A DNA stretch of 64,000 bases from Nipponacmea schrenckii (GCA_030562195.1 JAUJPP010000005.1:38365106-38429105); one strand, 5' to 3'. Positions 1 to 10,977 are shown, numbered from the stretch's first letter. The notes: generated by a model not told the origin, from the sequence alone. Numbers and translations: made by a program.

Positions 1-1027
1 TTTATCTCAATTACTATCCAGTGTTAGAGCTATGTCAACTCCAAGAGTGGCATCTCGTGTATCCACTGGGTCTGCACCATATCCTCTAAATATACCCTCA
101 GTGACACCACTTTATATACCATCTTTAGCGAGACCATTGGCTCTCCCTAGAAGTATACCTGTGACCGTTGGTCTTCCGATTTCCATAGGAAATATGCAAT
201 TCCCACCTGTTCCACTAGTATCAAGAAATTTCCCTACAGGCCTGAACACTTTGCCAGTAGGTTTGCGATCAGTTCCACAGACTAGTCAGCCAATACCATT
301 GTTTCCACCATCTAACGCTAATCCTCCATCACCCTTGTATCCACAATCGTATCCGATAAACACAGCCCCCAGAGTCTACCCCATTCCCTATCCAGTTAAT
401 AACATACCACGCACAAACGTTTCCATATCAATACCTGCCCCTATCCCATTTCCCTATCCTGTACCAACCCCATATCCCGTACCATCGCAATATTCCGCCC
501 CACGTCCTTTTCCTGTCCAGACCCAACCACCATCTCCATCATCATTACTACAAATTCTGATGCAATGGATTCCACGAGCATTAGCTCAAAGTCAGAGTCA
601 AGGTCAAGGTCAACTTATCACCGTACCCATTCAGGGATCATCGGGTGGTCAGTTTTCACCAGGACTTGCAGGTCTTTTCGTATCCGAGAACCTTAATGGA
701 CAACCACAGGGTTCAGCAACAGCAACATCTCCGAACCAACTGTCACCTGGTTTAGCTACAGCAAGTGGAAATCAGTTGTATCCAGGATTATCTGGAAATT
801 TTCCAGGACTGTCGGTTGCTCAACCTTCAGTTGCCGAAACACCAGCCTTGCCTCAACAGACCCTTAACGATCCTCCATCAGGCGGGATACAAGGTCTCGT
901 ACTGGGCGACCCACCAACTAATGCAGCGGGACAACCATCAGGAAACCTTTCCCCAGCTGTACCTAATATCATGACGGGTGGAAATCCACAAACTCAAAAA
1001 GTTGAATTTCCTCCAAAGTTTGGTTAA
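1..1027 (+). CDS. 3' part of a proline-rich protein gene (partial at window edge)
   Basis: The reading frame is open from the first bases of the window to a TAA at 1025-1027. The ATG at 32 has open in-frame sequence before it, so it is probably internal and the true start lies outside the window. About 340 residues are visible. The first 170 are rich in Pro, Tyr, Ser, Ile and Val with many YPxP-like spacings. Then come a QSQSQGQGQ stretch and a Gly/Ser/Asn/Gln-rich C-terminal half. That half repeats a PGL core four times (FSPGLAGL, LSPGLATA, LYPGLSGN, FPGLSV). I see no enzyme domain, cysteine pattern or membrane segment. The composition resembles low-complexity secreted or matrix proteins, but that is inference. 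Codon use looks constrained, since neighbouring repeats differ at the DNA level while keeping the residues. I do not recognise the family. Confidence 0.7.
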   Translation, partial: LSQLLSSVRAMSTPRVASRVSTGSAPYPLNIPSVTPLYIPSLARPLALPRSIPVTVGLPISIGNMQFPPVPLVSRNFPTGLNTLPVGLRSVPQTSQPIPLFPPSNANPPSPLYPQSYPINTAPRVYPIPYPVNNIPRTNVSISIPAPIPFPYPVPTPYPVPSQYSAPRPFPVQTQPPSPSSLLQILMQWIPRALAQSQSQGQGQLITVPIQGSSGGQFSPGLAGLFVSENLNGQPQGSATATSPNQLSPGLATASGNQLYPGLSGNFPGLSVAQPSVAETPALPQQTLNDPPSGGIQGLVLGDPPTNAAGQPSGNLSPAVPNIMTGGNPQTQKVEFPPKFG

Positions 1028-1542
1028 AGACGGTAAGAGATTGCAATTGTAGTATGATAATTATTATATATAGTTAAAGCTTTTAGAAACCATGTAAACA
1101 CATTCGTTGGATTGTTGAGTCTGAAACTAGACCACCTTTCACGATATACAAATTTTATAAGACACCATTGGTAAATACTAAATATTTGACAAATATGTTA
1201 GATTCTTGTTTCATTTAAACGCCAAACAATTGTGCTTCCAGAATCACAGAAATCGTCTGATTTGTTTTATATTTTTTTCTTCCCTGTAGATTTTTGATGG
1301 TTTATTAGAGCAAGATAAAAGACATTCCCAATGTGTGTCTGTGTCATATTTAAAAAGTGTTGACGAAAAGCAAGATTTACATTTTTAGTGCTAACACAAA
1401 CCTGATTCATTTAAAATGGAATGGTTCATCTTTGACACATCTACTCCGAACTTTCACCCTTTTGTGGTGCACATATGGAATATATGAATGACATTGGTCC
1501 CGGTTTATAATGCTATCATATAGAATGTAAATAATGTCAAGA

Positions 1543-1548
1543 AATAAA
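1543..1548 (+). terminator. Poly(A) signal AATAAA
   Basis: An AATAAA hexamer lies about 515 bases after the stop of the proline-rich gene. It is the first canonical signal in a suitable place, giving a 3' UTR of about 0.5 kb. Confidence 0.4.
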
Positions 1549-4130
1549 ATAATATTTTGTTTCATCTCAGTAGTTTAAACTGTACCTTACCTTATTTATA
1601 TTACCCCAGGTCTATTACCAACAAGGGTAAACTGAATAAAACCATAATCAGTTTAATGTATGAGCATCCATCTAAAGTCAAATCTCATCTGCAGTTTAAA
1701 TTGCATAGAAATTTCTTTAACCGGTTGAGAGAACATTGAAACTTGAATGCACCGATAAATCAGTTAACTTTACTTTTGCAAACAGTTTACTACTAATATC
1801 GGTCGCGAGATGAGTATGATATTAAGCCGAGATAAATATATAATCACAACAAAAACGATGAGTTAATTCAAATTTCCATGGTTCCTGACTATCCCGATCA
1901 AGTTAACATTGAACAGATAAATAAAAAACTCACAGTTCAAATAGAAATATCCACTTTAACATCGACTTATTCCCTTTTATAAGATCATTGATCAAATGGT
2001 TCCTCAGTACACTCGTTCCAGACTCCATATATCTTTCTAAAAACACAGCACACGTCGCAATCACATGCTAAGAACACCTTTTACTCACTCCAGACTATAT
2101 TATGATTCTTTCCCACCATCCAATATCCGCGAATGGAAATCATAGTTATATATTAAAAAAAGAAAAAAAGTTCAAATTGCAGATAAAATCTAATGCGACT
2201 CCCAGCATCAAATTATTACCTTATAGAAAGATAGGCACCCTAACGACTTTGGGCAATGTTCTTGTCTACCCTATAGGGTAGAAGTTGTGTGATCTTTACT
2301 TACCCCAGATGGTGATTTTACATACTTAACCCAGATGTTTGATCTTGTACACCTAACAATAAATCTTGTATACTTCTGAATTTTGAATACTTAAGAGTCC
2401 ACTTACCCTTGATGGCGGTTTTGTACACTGAAAGTCATTATATACCTCAAATTTGATGTAACATCTACTTAAACATCCATATATTACATCTGATTTCCCT
2501 CAATGTCTCAAAGTTCCTCTATTATCAAATTACTTATTTGAAGAGTCTCCAACTGATCAGCCTAACTGTCTATATCTGTAGCTTCGTTTTGCACTCTTGC
2601 ACATTTTTCGTATGTTATGTTTATCTTTTTTATTACACCATATAACTATAATATGCAAATTAATTTGCTTATATTTTTTTTTATCTTATCATGAAAATTT
2701 TCTGTACCTTGGCGATGTATAAGCATTAGCCTGGGCTATTGTTTATGATTTATATGTATAATTGAAATGAAAATATTGTTTAAAACCTTATTCATGTAGC
2801 CTACTAATATATAACTTAATTATTATTATAATTTCAAATTACTAAATATATATCGATATTTCATGTTATTTGGTATATATTCAGCTATTCATCTATTTAT
2901 TGAAATTTTCTATATTTTGGTATTTTTAACAGGTGTTGAATTAGCATATAAGATTGGGCTTGTTTCCAAAACCTCAATTATATTCTGTATATATGATGTC
3001 ATGTCGACATAAAGTATTGTCTATTAATAATATATCAATATATATGTATATATAAATAAAACATTTATTATGGATGGATACTTCTAGACTATTTATCCAT
3101 AAAAATTGTTTTTAATTGCCATTGAAGGCTTAATATGTTTGTATAATATATATACATACCTTGGTTGTCCCAGTTTGATCATGGCTGGAAATACCAACAA
3201 GCTAAAAATAGTTCAAGGTTTTGTTTACAAACTGACAGGATACAGCTAGCATAAAATTCGAGGTAAGAATTATATTGCATGTAAAATTGTCTATCAGTCA
3301 ATGTGACAGTGCTCATTTAGTTTGTAGGCTATAGACCACAAGTAGCCTATTTGCAGTTTAAATGGCTGATAACAAACCGGAAGAGATGTACAGTTTACAC
3401 TATATCTAAGAATAGCTTAACTTTGGGTCAGCCAGGCGTAAGGCTCCGTAGCTAACAGAATGACAATTTTCAACAAAATGTATAGTCAAATATAGAAAAT
3501 TATGTTATGTTTTTCTGTATTTTCCATTGACAGACCTGATCGACATATTGCATTATTATCGTGAATTCTGTAATGATCTTATGTTTGAGACATTCCGAGA
3601 TTTATTATGTGTGCTTATTATCTGCAGGTCATTTGACCATAAACTTAGCAGACAATAAAGCAATATGTATCAATTAGTCACAGCAATTGTATTGAATATG
3701 AACAAAGTTTTGCTAGTTTATACTACGTAATACATCTAAAAGTTCGGTACAATAAGTATTCGATTCAAAATGTGTTTTTTTTCAGTCTCTTCTTGTGACA
3801 TAAGCATTTTTATTTCCATTAATTAAAAAATTCCTTAATCCAATATATCTGTTTATAATCTAAATTATTTTACACCTCTGTATCTAGTTTTAAATCTAGG
3901 TTTATTATCTGTTTGTAACACCTGTCAATCATTCTTAACACTATAATTCTGAAATGTCAAAATTTTATTTTACAATTTGAATTGGTTTTTAACCATTCAT
4001 GTCATATATTTTTAAAATGAGAAAAAGGGCTGCTGATGATGATGGCCTCCATATTGATGGGGGTAAATTTATTGTAAGTTAGAAATTAAGGTTGAAATAT
4101 TACATAATCAGATTAATCCTTTCTGATGCC
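1549..4130. other. AT-rich intergenic stretch, no gene seen
   Basis: No reading frame of convincing length or composition was found. Between about 2280 and 2460 there is weak reiteration of a phrase like 'cttaccccagatggt / ttgtacac', perhaps a decayed repeat. No structural RNA was recognised. Confidence 0.5.
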
Positions 4131-4410
4131 CCCTTGGAGGGGCTCCGGTCATTAATGCCTACATCCACTAATGTCTACAGTCTAAAATAAACAAATTCAT
4201 GCACAATAGTGATTTTCAAGGATACATGCTATCAGAGCTATCCAACCTCTAATTGGACTAGTCCACTTTAATAGAATAACGCCTGTAGGGCGACAAAAGA
4301 CAGACAATTGTATGAAGTAATCTTTTTTTAGTAGAGTAATATTTATTTATATATTATAATATATATATATAATAAGAACATAATAAGAACACAATTGACA
4401 TAATAACACA

Positions 4411-4419
4411 TTTTATCAC
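4411..4419. repeat. Left 9-bp target site duplication of the OTU-MULE element
   Basis: TTTTATCAC lies directly before the left terminal inverted repeat and is repeated exactly at 7521-7529 directly after the right one. Nine bases is a usual target duplication length for Mutator-like elements. Confidence 0.85.
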
Positions 4420-4452
4420 GGGTCCGTCTTTTTAAGATTTAATCTTTCCCAT

Positions 4453-7071
4453 TTGGGTGTTCCTTTATGTTCCGAATCCGACGGAAATTGCCTCTTCAGC
4501 TCCGTTTCGATAGCACTAATTGGTGACAATAGGCTTACATGTGAACTGCGCCTTAGAACTTGTATAGAGATGGCGTTGAATAAGTCGAAGTACGTCAATA
4601 TACCAAATGCCTCCGATATTCAACTTGTGTCGCCATTGTATGAAGAGTCCCTTATAGACTGTGCCACTCCTGGTAATTATTCCTCACACTGGACTATCTT
4701 AGCGCTATCCACTGTATGTTCAAGACCAATTCAAGTCATCTATCCACCAATAAATGGGAAGAAAGATAAGGCCTACACATTGCTCAACACAACAGTTTCT
4801 CCCGCAGATTCCATCAATTCCGATAATCCAGTGACAATAATGTGGACTCACACATCGACTACCAAAAGAGAAAAAGGTATATGGACTCCTAACCACTTTG
4901 TACCAATTATTCGTATGGATGCTGACTATGAAGATTACCTACCTACGTTATATAAAACCAACCTTCCTGGCCTCGCAGATGATGAATGGCCACTATTACC
5001 GACAGCAGACTTCTGTTCCCCACCCAATTCATCCCTGCCTACTTCACCATCCAGATCATCCTCACCTACTTCACCAGCCAATTCATCACCGCCTACCTCA
5101 CCATCCAGATCATCACCGCCTACTTCACTAGCCAATTCTTCACCGCCTACTTCACCAGCCAATTCATCACCGCCTACCTCACCATCCAGATCATCACCGC
5201 CTGTTACTAACCTCTCTCCCATAGCTCAATCCACACCAAACTACACACCCCCACAACCGAACTTACCAATCAGCCCATTATCTTCGTCAAGTAAATCCAG
5301 TGGAACAAGTAATGGAAATAAATGGTTACAATTATCTGACATCTACGCGGCATTATTGAATCCAAAGAATGTTGTGACTTCTCCTCCTCTTGAACCGAAA
5401 AATAATGTATATTTCACTGTTGACAATTCTGTGAACTTGAAACAGGCAGGTAATTCGAAATTCTGGGATAATTGTGGTATTTGGGATGGTACAAAGGCAA
5501 TGTCAGTTAAGTCTGTTCATGTTAAATCTCTTAATTTTCGTCAAGTTATGTTTCGCGAAGGTCAATATTGTTTTAAATCGCGCCTACAAAAGAAAATTAT
5601 ATGGAATCCATTAGAACCACAACCAAGCGAAAATGATATAATAACTGTACATAGATATTATGCAGTGCTGAAACGAGACAACACCTACAAGAAACGAGTG
5701 ACATGGATAACCTCTAAAGGCCACGAGTTCAAAAATGCCATATATGAATATTTAGGAACCTTTCCGTTAGACAATTCTGACAATGTAAGAACTAACCCTG
5801 TAGTATTTAACCAAATTAAAGAACATTTGAATACAAGGAAACGTCCTAATGAAATTTATCAAGAATGTTTACAAAATGAATCTATACTAGCACCCCGTGA
5901 TAATAAACAAATCAGAAACTATAAATATCGTGAATCTAAACGTCAGAAAACAACAACATCAACGAATCTTGCTGATGACATTTTGAACATTTTCTCTATG
6001 GTAACTGATCATCCCTTTGTGCAAGAGGTTGTGTATTCCAAGAATAAAATTCCATCCATTATATGTTATACAAGCGAGCAGATGATAGATATAAAACATG
6101 CAATATTGCATGAAAACGTTGTACTTGGTGTGGACAGAACTTTTAATTTGAGTAATTTTTATGTCACATCAATTGTATATAAAAACAATAGAATTATACG
6201 CAAAGAATCTGGAAGTAACCCTATATTTCTTGGGCCTGTTTTTTTACACAAAGATGCAACTTATACCACTTACAGGAAATTTTTTGATCATATTTCTGGA
6301 CAGTTTGAAAATACAATTTCTAGTATAGACTGCCGCATTTCCCCTTCATTGGTTTTTGGTACTGACAAGGAACAAGCCCTCACTAAAGCTATTGAACATT
6401 CATTTCCTGGTGCTAAACGTAGACTTTGCAGTAGACATCTGAAAGAAAATATCAGTCACTATTTGACCAATGTGGTTCCAACGAAAAAACACGAGAGAAA
6501 AATTATAATTGACAAGATATTCGGTGACAGTGGACTTGTTCATGCAGAAGACTCTTTTGCTTTTGAGACAATTTCAGAAGACATAACAGATAATGTGAAA
6601 AGTGACCAATTTTTATCATATTTTAACAAGCATGTTAAATTTCAAATTAAAAACTTTGTATTCGTAATTGAAAATGAAATGTGGACAAATAATAACGCTG
6701 AATCTATGAATCATGTATTGAAATTAGCCATAGACTGGAAGCCCAGAAATCCTTCTGAACTCATTGAAAAAATATATAAAGTCACCGAGTTACAATTTCT
6801 AGATATGAAAAGGTCACTGTATGGCAATGGAAACTTTAAACTAAGTAAGAATTCTGTCCATTACAAAACATCTGTATCCACATGGCATTTAAAATCAGCA
6901 GAACAAAAAAATATCATTTTCCAAGACTTCCTTAATGCAAAAAAAAGTAAATTACATCAGCCTAAAAATATTTGTTCTACCAACGGTATATTGTCAATTC
7001 CAAATTCTATCAAAAGCCTTGCAAAAAAACCTTTCCAAAGAAAGAGATCTAAATCTGAAAGAGCACGATGA
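4453..7071 (+). CDS. OTU-domain cysteine protease fused to MULE-type DDE transposase
   Basis: The protein is about 872 residues. Residues 1-155 look like an OTU-family cysteine protease (deubiquitinase fold). The catalytic motif DGNCLF has Asp10 and Cys13, and the matching His is in NHFVPI at His148. Residues about 190-255 are a Ser/Pro/Thr linker made of SPTSP-type repeats. Residues about 555-760 form a MULE transposase core: Asp561 in GVDRTFN, Asp638 in FGTDKEQA, a Cys659/His662 pair in CSRHLKEN, and Glu750 in NNNAESMNH. The C-terminus is strongly basic (KKPFQRKRSKSERAR), like a nuclear signal or DNA contact. The frame opens at TTG. It is open from 4399, straight through the terminal repeat, with no ATG before the DGNC motif. 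The first in-frame ATG is near residue 40, inside the protease domain, so translation needs a non-AUG start or a spliced leader exon. No internal stop or frameshift is present. Transposition is the inferred role. The protease substrate is unknown. Confidence 0.85.
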   Translation: MGVPLCSESDGNCLFSSVSIALIGDNRLTCELRLRTCIEMALNKSKYVNIPNASDIQLVSPLYEESLIDCATPGNYSSHWTILALSTVCSRPIQVIYPPINGKKDKAYTLLNTTVSPADSINSDNPVTIMWTHTSTTKREKGIWTPNHFVPIIRMDADYEDYLPTLYKTNLPGLADDEWPLLPTADFCSPPNSSLPTSPSRSSSPTSPANSSPPTSPSRSSPPTSLANSSPPTSPANSSPPTSPSRSSPPVTNLSPIAQSTPNYTPPQPNLPISPLSSSSKSSGTSNGNKWLQLSDIYAALLNPKNVVTSPPLEPKNNVYFTVDNSVNLKQAGNSKFWDNCGIWDGTKAMSVKSVHVKSLNFRQVMFREGQYCFKSRLQKKIIWNPLEPQPSENDIITVHRYYAVLKRDNTYKKRVTWITSKGHEFKNAIYEYLGTFPLDNSDNVRTNPVVFNQIKEHLNTRKRPNEIYQECLQNESILAPRDNKQIRNYKYRESKRQKTTTSTNLADDILNIFSMVTDHPFVQEVVYSKNKIPSIICYTSEQMIDIKHAILHENVVLGVDRTFNLSNFYVTSIVYKNNRIIRKESGSNPIFLGPVFLHKDATYTTYRKFFDHISGQFENTISSIDCRISPSLVFGTDKEQALTKAIEHSFPGAKRRLCSRHLKENISHYLTNVVPTKKHERKIIIDKIFGDSGLVHAEDSFAFETISEDITDNVKSDQFLSYFNKHVKFQIKNFVFVIENEMWTNNNAESMNHVLKLAIDWKPRNPSELIEKIYKVTELQFLDMKRSLYGNGNFKLSKNSVHYKTSVSTWHLKSAEQKNIIFQDFLNAKKSKLHQPKNICSTNGILSIPNSIKSLAKKPFQRKRSKSERAR
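5024..5205 (+). repeat. In-frame coding repeat, Ser/Pro/Thr linker
   Basis: Units of about 18-36 bases (cctacttcaccagccaattc and variants) repeat in frame inside the OTU-transposase ORF. They encode alternating SPTSPSRS and SPTSPANS. The unit is a multiple of three and probably changes length without breaking the frame. It separates the protease from the transposase half. Confidence 0.8.
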
Positions 7072-7124
7072 ATGGCTATGTATCTTTGTTATCAATCTTT
7101 AAAGTATCGTTTTCATTAATATTA

Positions 7125-7164
7125 CTGTTATTATTATATTTATTATTACATTTATTATTATTAC

Positions 7165-7207
<43 letters not shown>

Positions 7208-7250
7208 GGATAATGTATTATTATCATTATCATTATTATTATTATGATCA
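7125..7250. repeat. ATT/TTA microsatellite
   Basis: A nearly pure TTA/ATT trinucleotide run lies 3' of the OTU-transposase stop, inside the element. Confidence 0.9.
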
Positions 7251-7424
7251 TCATTTACTGTATATTATTTTTAATTTTCTTGTTGATGTCACTTGAATAA
7301 AAATTAAAGATTATATTGTGCGTTCTTTCATATTGCTGAACCTTTAAATTCATGAAACACGTTTTTATGTTTTTAAAATTGTGTTTATGATCTTGAGCTT
7401 GACTCCCAGCAATGAACGTATTGC

Positions 7425-7506
7425 GATTTGAGTAGATTTGAGTGTGATTTGAGTGTGATTTGAGTGGATTTGAGTGGATTTGAGTGTGATTTGAGCGGAT
7501 TTGAGT
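7425..7506. repeat. Subterminal tandem repeat of the OTU-MULE right end
   Basis: Eight units of GATTTGAGTG or GATTTGAGTGT (10-11 bases) abut the right terminal inverted repeat. No counterpart exists at the left end. Subterminal repeats can be transposase-binding sites in MULEs and other DNA transposons. Here that is inference. Confidence 0.75.
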
Positions 7507-7520
7507 AAAAAGACGGACCG

Positions 7521-7529
7521 TTTTATCAC
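7521..7529. repeat. Right 9-bp target site duplication of the OTU-MULE element
   Basis: TTTTATCAC matches 4411-4419 exactly. Confidence 0.85.
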
Positions 7530-7639
7530 TCTTTTCTATCATTAGTTCATAGCACTTTATAACATGATTATATAATAGTTTTTAAGAAAGCTTCAGCAAG
7601 TGTCCTGCAGGATCTAGAAATTGCAGTGGAGTCTTTCTG

Positions 7640-8260
7640 TACATGAACAAGTCATCTTTCAGACCTCTGGTCCTCTGGTCCATCTCAACATAGATTCGCA
7701 ATCTTGTTTCTTTCTGCCTTTTCCATCTTTTGAAGAACCCTCACAACGCTGCAGATGTTTGGATGAGCTCTCTGAACAGTCTTGTTCAGGTGAGCATGCC
7801 AGCCTTAAAGGTGGTTGTTGCTTCTGGAACCAACGTTGCTGTGATGGTTCCAAATACCAGCCCGGAACAAGGCATTGCCATCAACCCAGGTACTGGTCAT
7901 ATAATCCTTGAATGTGGATCTCTGGCGATTGGGCAGCAAACAAAAGATCAGCTGTGTCATCTTGGATCCACCAAAACCATGCACTATATACAGTTGATTC
8001 CACAGGCCTGTAGCAGAATAGAAAGTTCCATCCATATATAAGGTGTCCATCTTTTGTACAAGGTGAAGGCGGTCTACAGTGGCAAAGCAAATAATCTTGT
8101 CATCATCACCATCGTTGACACATATAAAGGGTCTGCCGTCTAAAGTCTCCTGCCAGGTACCTAGGAGCTGAACTTGTGCCAATGACTGTGGGAGGGCTGG
8201 AGTAGTCTTCCGACGCTGCTTGTAGAGACCACTTCTCTTTGAATAGAAGTAGAAGGATGG
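7640..8260 (-). pseudogene. Broken MULE transposase fragment of the outer element
   Basis: Read on the - strand, an open frame runs from about 8260 (YKQRRKTTPALPQS), with no ATG, to a stop at 7805. It has the features of the N-terminal part of a MULE core: FATVDRLHLV, the first catalytic Asp in LYMDGTFYSA, then WNQLYIVHGF and YMTSTWVDGN. The frame is then lost. A second frame near 7790-7690 gives AHPNICSVVRVLQKMEK, similar to the C-terminal AHPN...L motif of MULE transposases. The middle part with the second Asp and Glu is missing or scrambled. It is a different MULE lineage from the OTU element and lies in the opposite orientation. Confidence 0.7.
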
Positions 8261-8652
8261 AAATTAATTATTATTAATGATATTTTTGTGAGAACAGGGA
8301 AGGAAATTCAACAATAACTTGACATTATCCCGTTAATTCATTATATTTGGCTTCAGTCAATTAATGATATTTTTGTGAGAAGTGATATATTCAAATATGA
8401 AGAACATGCATTAATATCCAGCTAATTAACTGGATTAACTGAAGGAAATTCAACAGATTAACTGAATTATACTTGGCTCGAGTTAATTGATAATATTTAT
8501 GTTGAGAAATGAAATATTGGAAGAGTTTATTCCTAGCATGGGTATATTGTTTTAACTGTGTAGGTATTATTCCACACTCCTTTATTTTATTGTAGGCAAT
8601 AGTCACTTTAGGCAAAAGTGCATGTAGGCATTAGTGGACGACGCCCTTGGAG

Positions 8653-10977
8653 AGGTGAGAAAAGTTCACACCAAGCCGTTTTATAACATCTGTCAATCAT
8701 CATTAGGGTTTTATCTTTCGGAATAAAAGTTAGATTTTTAAAAAATAAATATGAGCCAAATTTAATGCTTTTCACCCACTATCAGCATATCTATAGATAG
8801 TATAGGTAACATAGGTCAAGGTCATTATGCACAAAAAATTTCAAGGTCATTAAAGTTCAAGATCACGAGATAGAACATTGAAATTTTCTAAAATTCAAAC
8901 GTGCCTTAAAAGAGTTTAAATTCGAAATATCTGTCCCAACAAGTTTTAGATAATGTAACAAGTTTTAAAAGAAGCCAAAATCATTGGAAAACAAAGGGCG
9001 AAGGAATTGAACTGTTGCTAAAATGTGTTACTAGATGAAAGGTCAAATATAACTTCCGGTCAGGATATTTTTCTACATGGATGTGTAATAATGCACAATA
9101 GACAATATATATCGTTTTTGTCGACAAAAAATATACCGGAAGTGGGGACACTTTGCGTGATTGTGAAAAAACAGAAGTCGTCACGCCAAAACCGGAAGTG
9201 AGTAAGAATTTTGTATTGACAACTTGTCTATATTCTGAGAATTTAGATTGATCAGAAAATTAGCAAAATGCTAAAAATTAAAGAAAATTTGAGGTAAATA
9301 ATTCCAGAAATAAGCCTTAAATAATGCAGAATTCTTGCTCATAATCTTATATCTTATTTGCGGTTCAGCATATATTTTGTTTTAGATATTTACCTTGTGG
9401 TTCAGGCCTTCTCAAATTGTGTTTTTGCTGGAGGCTGTCAATATGTTGTGAATTTCAGATCGATCTGATATTTAGCAAAATAATTGCAAATATTATATTT
9501 TACCCAAAATGTTTGATAACAATTTTCCAAAACATTTCAGACCTTAAATTTATCAACTTCATGAGATAAATCTTATTTCAAAATACAAAATAAAGAAAAT
9601 TCGAACTAAATCGGTCCATAACTAAGCTCTACAGACCTGATGCAAAATTTTTGCGCATCATGCAACAGCTCATTTCAGTGCCAGCAAAATGTTGGTTCCA
9701 GAAATTCATTTATGATGCCAGCCTTTTATAAATGTTTGGTCCAAACTAAAATGGTCTATCTGTTTCAGATTTTTCTAGGGACGCCCCCCCCCCCCAACAA
9801 AAAAACCCCAAAAAACTAGAACTGTGAACAGTACTGAGAGTGGCAAACAACCCCTATGGAGCCACTTGATACAAGGTCACGTGATATAGCCTTTTGAATT
9901 TTTAAACACTCAAAACAAACTTTTTAACAACCATTATAAGCATATGTATGGACAGCTTAGGTCAAGTACATGTTACTTGAAAATTATCAAGGTAATTGAA
10001 GGTCAAGGTCACTTGATATAGCCTTTTGAATTTTTTTAAAAACTAAAACGGGTACAAAAAAAATGTTCTCGACCATTATAGGCCTATGTTGGTCTATAGC
10101 TAATGTCAAGAACATTCTACTTGTAAAAATTCAGGGTCATTGAAGGTCAAGGTCATTTGATATAGCCTTTTAATTCTATTAAAAAATCAATCAAGCTTTA
10201 AAAAAAATTAAACTTGAAAATGAAAATGGTTCCCAACAAATTTTAGATAAAGTAACAAGGTTTCAAAATGCACCAAAATCGTACAAATCGGAGAAAAATT
10301 AGCGGACTTATTAAAATTGCTAAATGTCACCGTTCTGTGATAACACATAAAGTTTCACTTCCGATTAGAATTTTTTCCTTTAATTGGGTTCTAATTATGC
10401 CTGATAATTTATATGTATAGCTTCTGTACTCATTTCTTACATACACCGGAGGTTGGGTCACCCAACGTGGTTCTGAAAAACCGGAAGTTCTCACGCAAAA
10501 ACCGGAAGATGTAGAAAAGTCAAATGAAAACAAAGAGTGACTTTGCCACTCAAAAAAAATCGATACGAAAATAATTGTGAGAGTGAAAGTCTTTTTTAAA
10601 AGGTATTTTCTGTCACTGATGTAATAGGAATTTCCATTGGCTAAGATCTATTCATCTTATTTATCTAAACAATTTTCACGAAGGTGACCTGAAATACAAT
10701 AGCGACTTTGTTTATTAAACATGATGGATATTTATAGGCCTACATAGGTAAGTTCAAAGTTAACTCTTTAACATTTAAAAAAAATTTTTTTTATGCTGGC
10801 CAACTTCTTCATAACAGACTCGAACGGGCTGAATTTTATTCCAATTATCCAGCCTAACCAAACACTAATATTGGAAATAAAATGAAAGAGAGATTCCCTG
10901 ATTTCGACAGGCCTGAAAATGAAACATTGCTGTTTGATAACGAAAGAATCAAATACCGTAGAACAAGAAAAATGAAT
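8653..10977. other. Gene-free repeat region with AAGGTCA and CCGGAAGT phrases
   Basis: No gene was seen. The stretch has recurrent AAGGTCA(A)GGTCA phrases (about 8817, 9875, 9990, 10145) and CCGGAAGT or its complement (about 9053, 9135, 9190, 10480). A C run lies near 9785-9796. The same phrases recur at 16.5-17.3 kb, so they belong to an interspersed repeat family rather than to a local gene. Confidence 0.6.
9855..10185. repeat. Imperfect tandem repeat, about 145-bp unit, three copies
   Basis: The phrase 'aaggtcacttgatatagccttttgaatt' and its surroundings (ending 'accattataagcatatgt') recurs three times at about 9877, 9999 and 10147. The copies are diverged by substitutions and small indels. 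Confidence 0.6.

Larger units (their letters stand above)
4420..7520 (+). mobile_element. Intact-looking 3.1-kb Mutator-like element encoding an OTU-transposase protein
   Basis: The element is bounded by short terminal inverted repeats: GGTCCGTCTTTTTA at 4421-4434 and its exact reverse complement at 7506-7519. A perfect 9-base direct duplication, TTTTATCAC, flanks it. It sits inside an older MULE. It carries one long ORF on the + strand that starts close to the left end. Downstream is an AT-rich 3' part with an ATT microsatellite and, just inside the right end, a run of eight GATTTGAGTG-type units. The intact ORF and perfect target duplication suggest a fairly recent insertion. Short terminal repeats with 9-bp duplications and a MULE-type transposase agree with an animal Mutator group. 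I cannot assign a named subfamily without a database. Confidence 0.85.
4140..8646. mobile_element. Outer decayed MULE-type element, split by a nested insertion
   Basis: The two ends are inverted and related. Left begins GGGCTCCGGTCATTAATGCC at 4140. The reverse complement of the right end begins GGGCGTCGTCCACTAATGCC at 8646. Over 30 positions about 24 agree, including a 12-base run TAATGCCTACAT. CCCTTGGAG occurs on both outer sides (4131-4139 and 8644-8652), overlapping the GGGC terminus on the right. The target duplication is therefore 6 bases (TTGGAG) if the terminus is GGGC, or 9 bases if it is shorter. Removing the nested 3.1-kb element leaves about 1.4 kb, which carries a broken MULE transposase on the - strand. 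That fits a decayed, internally deleted Mutator-like element. Confidence 0.65.

Noticed and set aside
4935..5222. Acidic Gly/Glu-rich open frame on the - strand
   Set aside because: It is the antisense shadow of the Ser/Pro/Thr coding repeat in the OTU-transposase.
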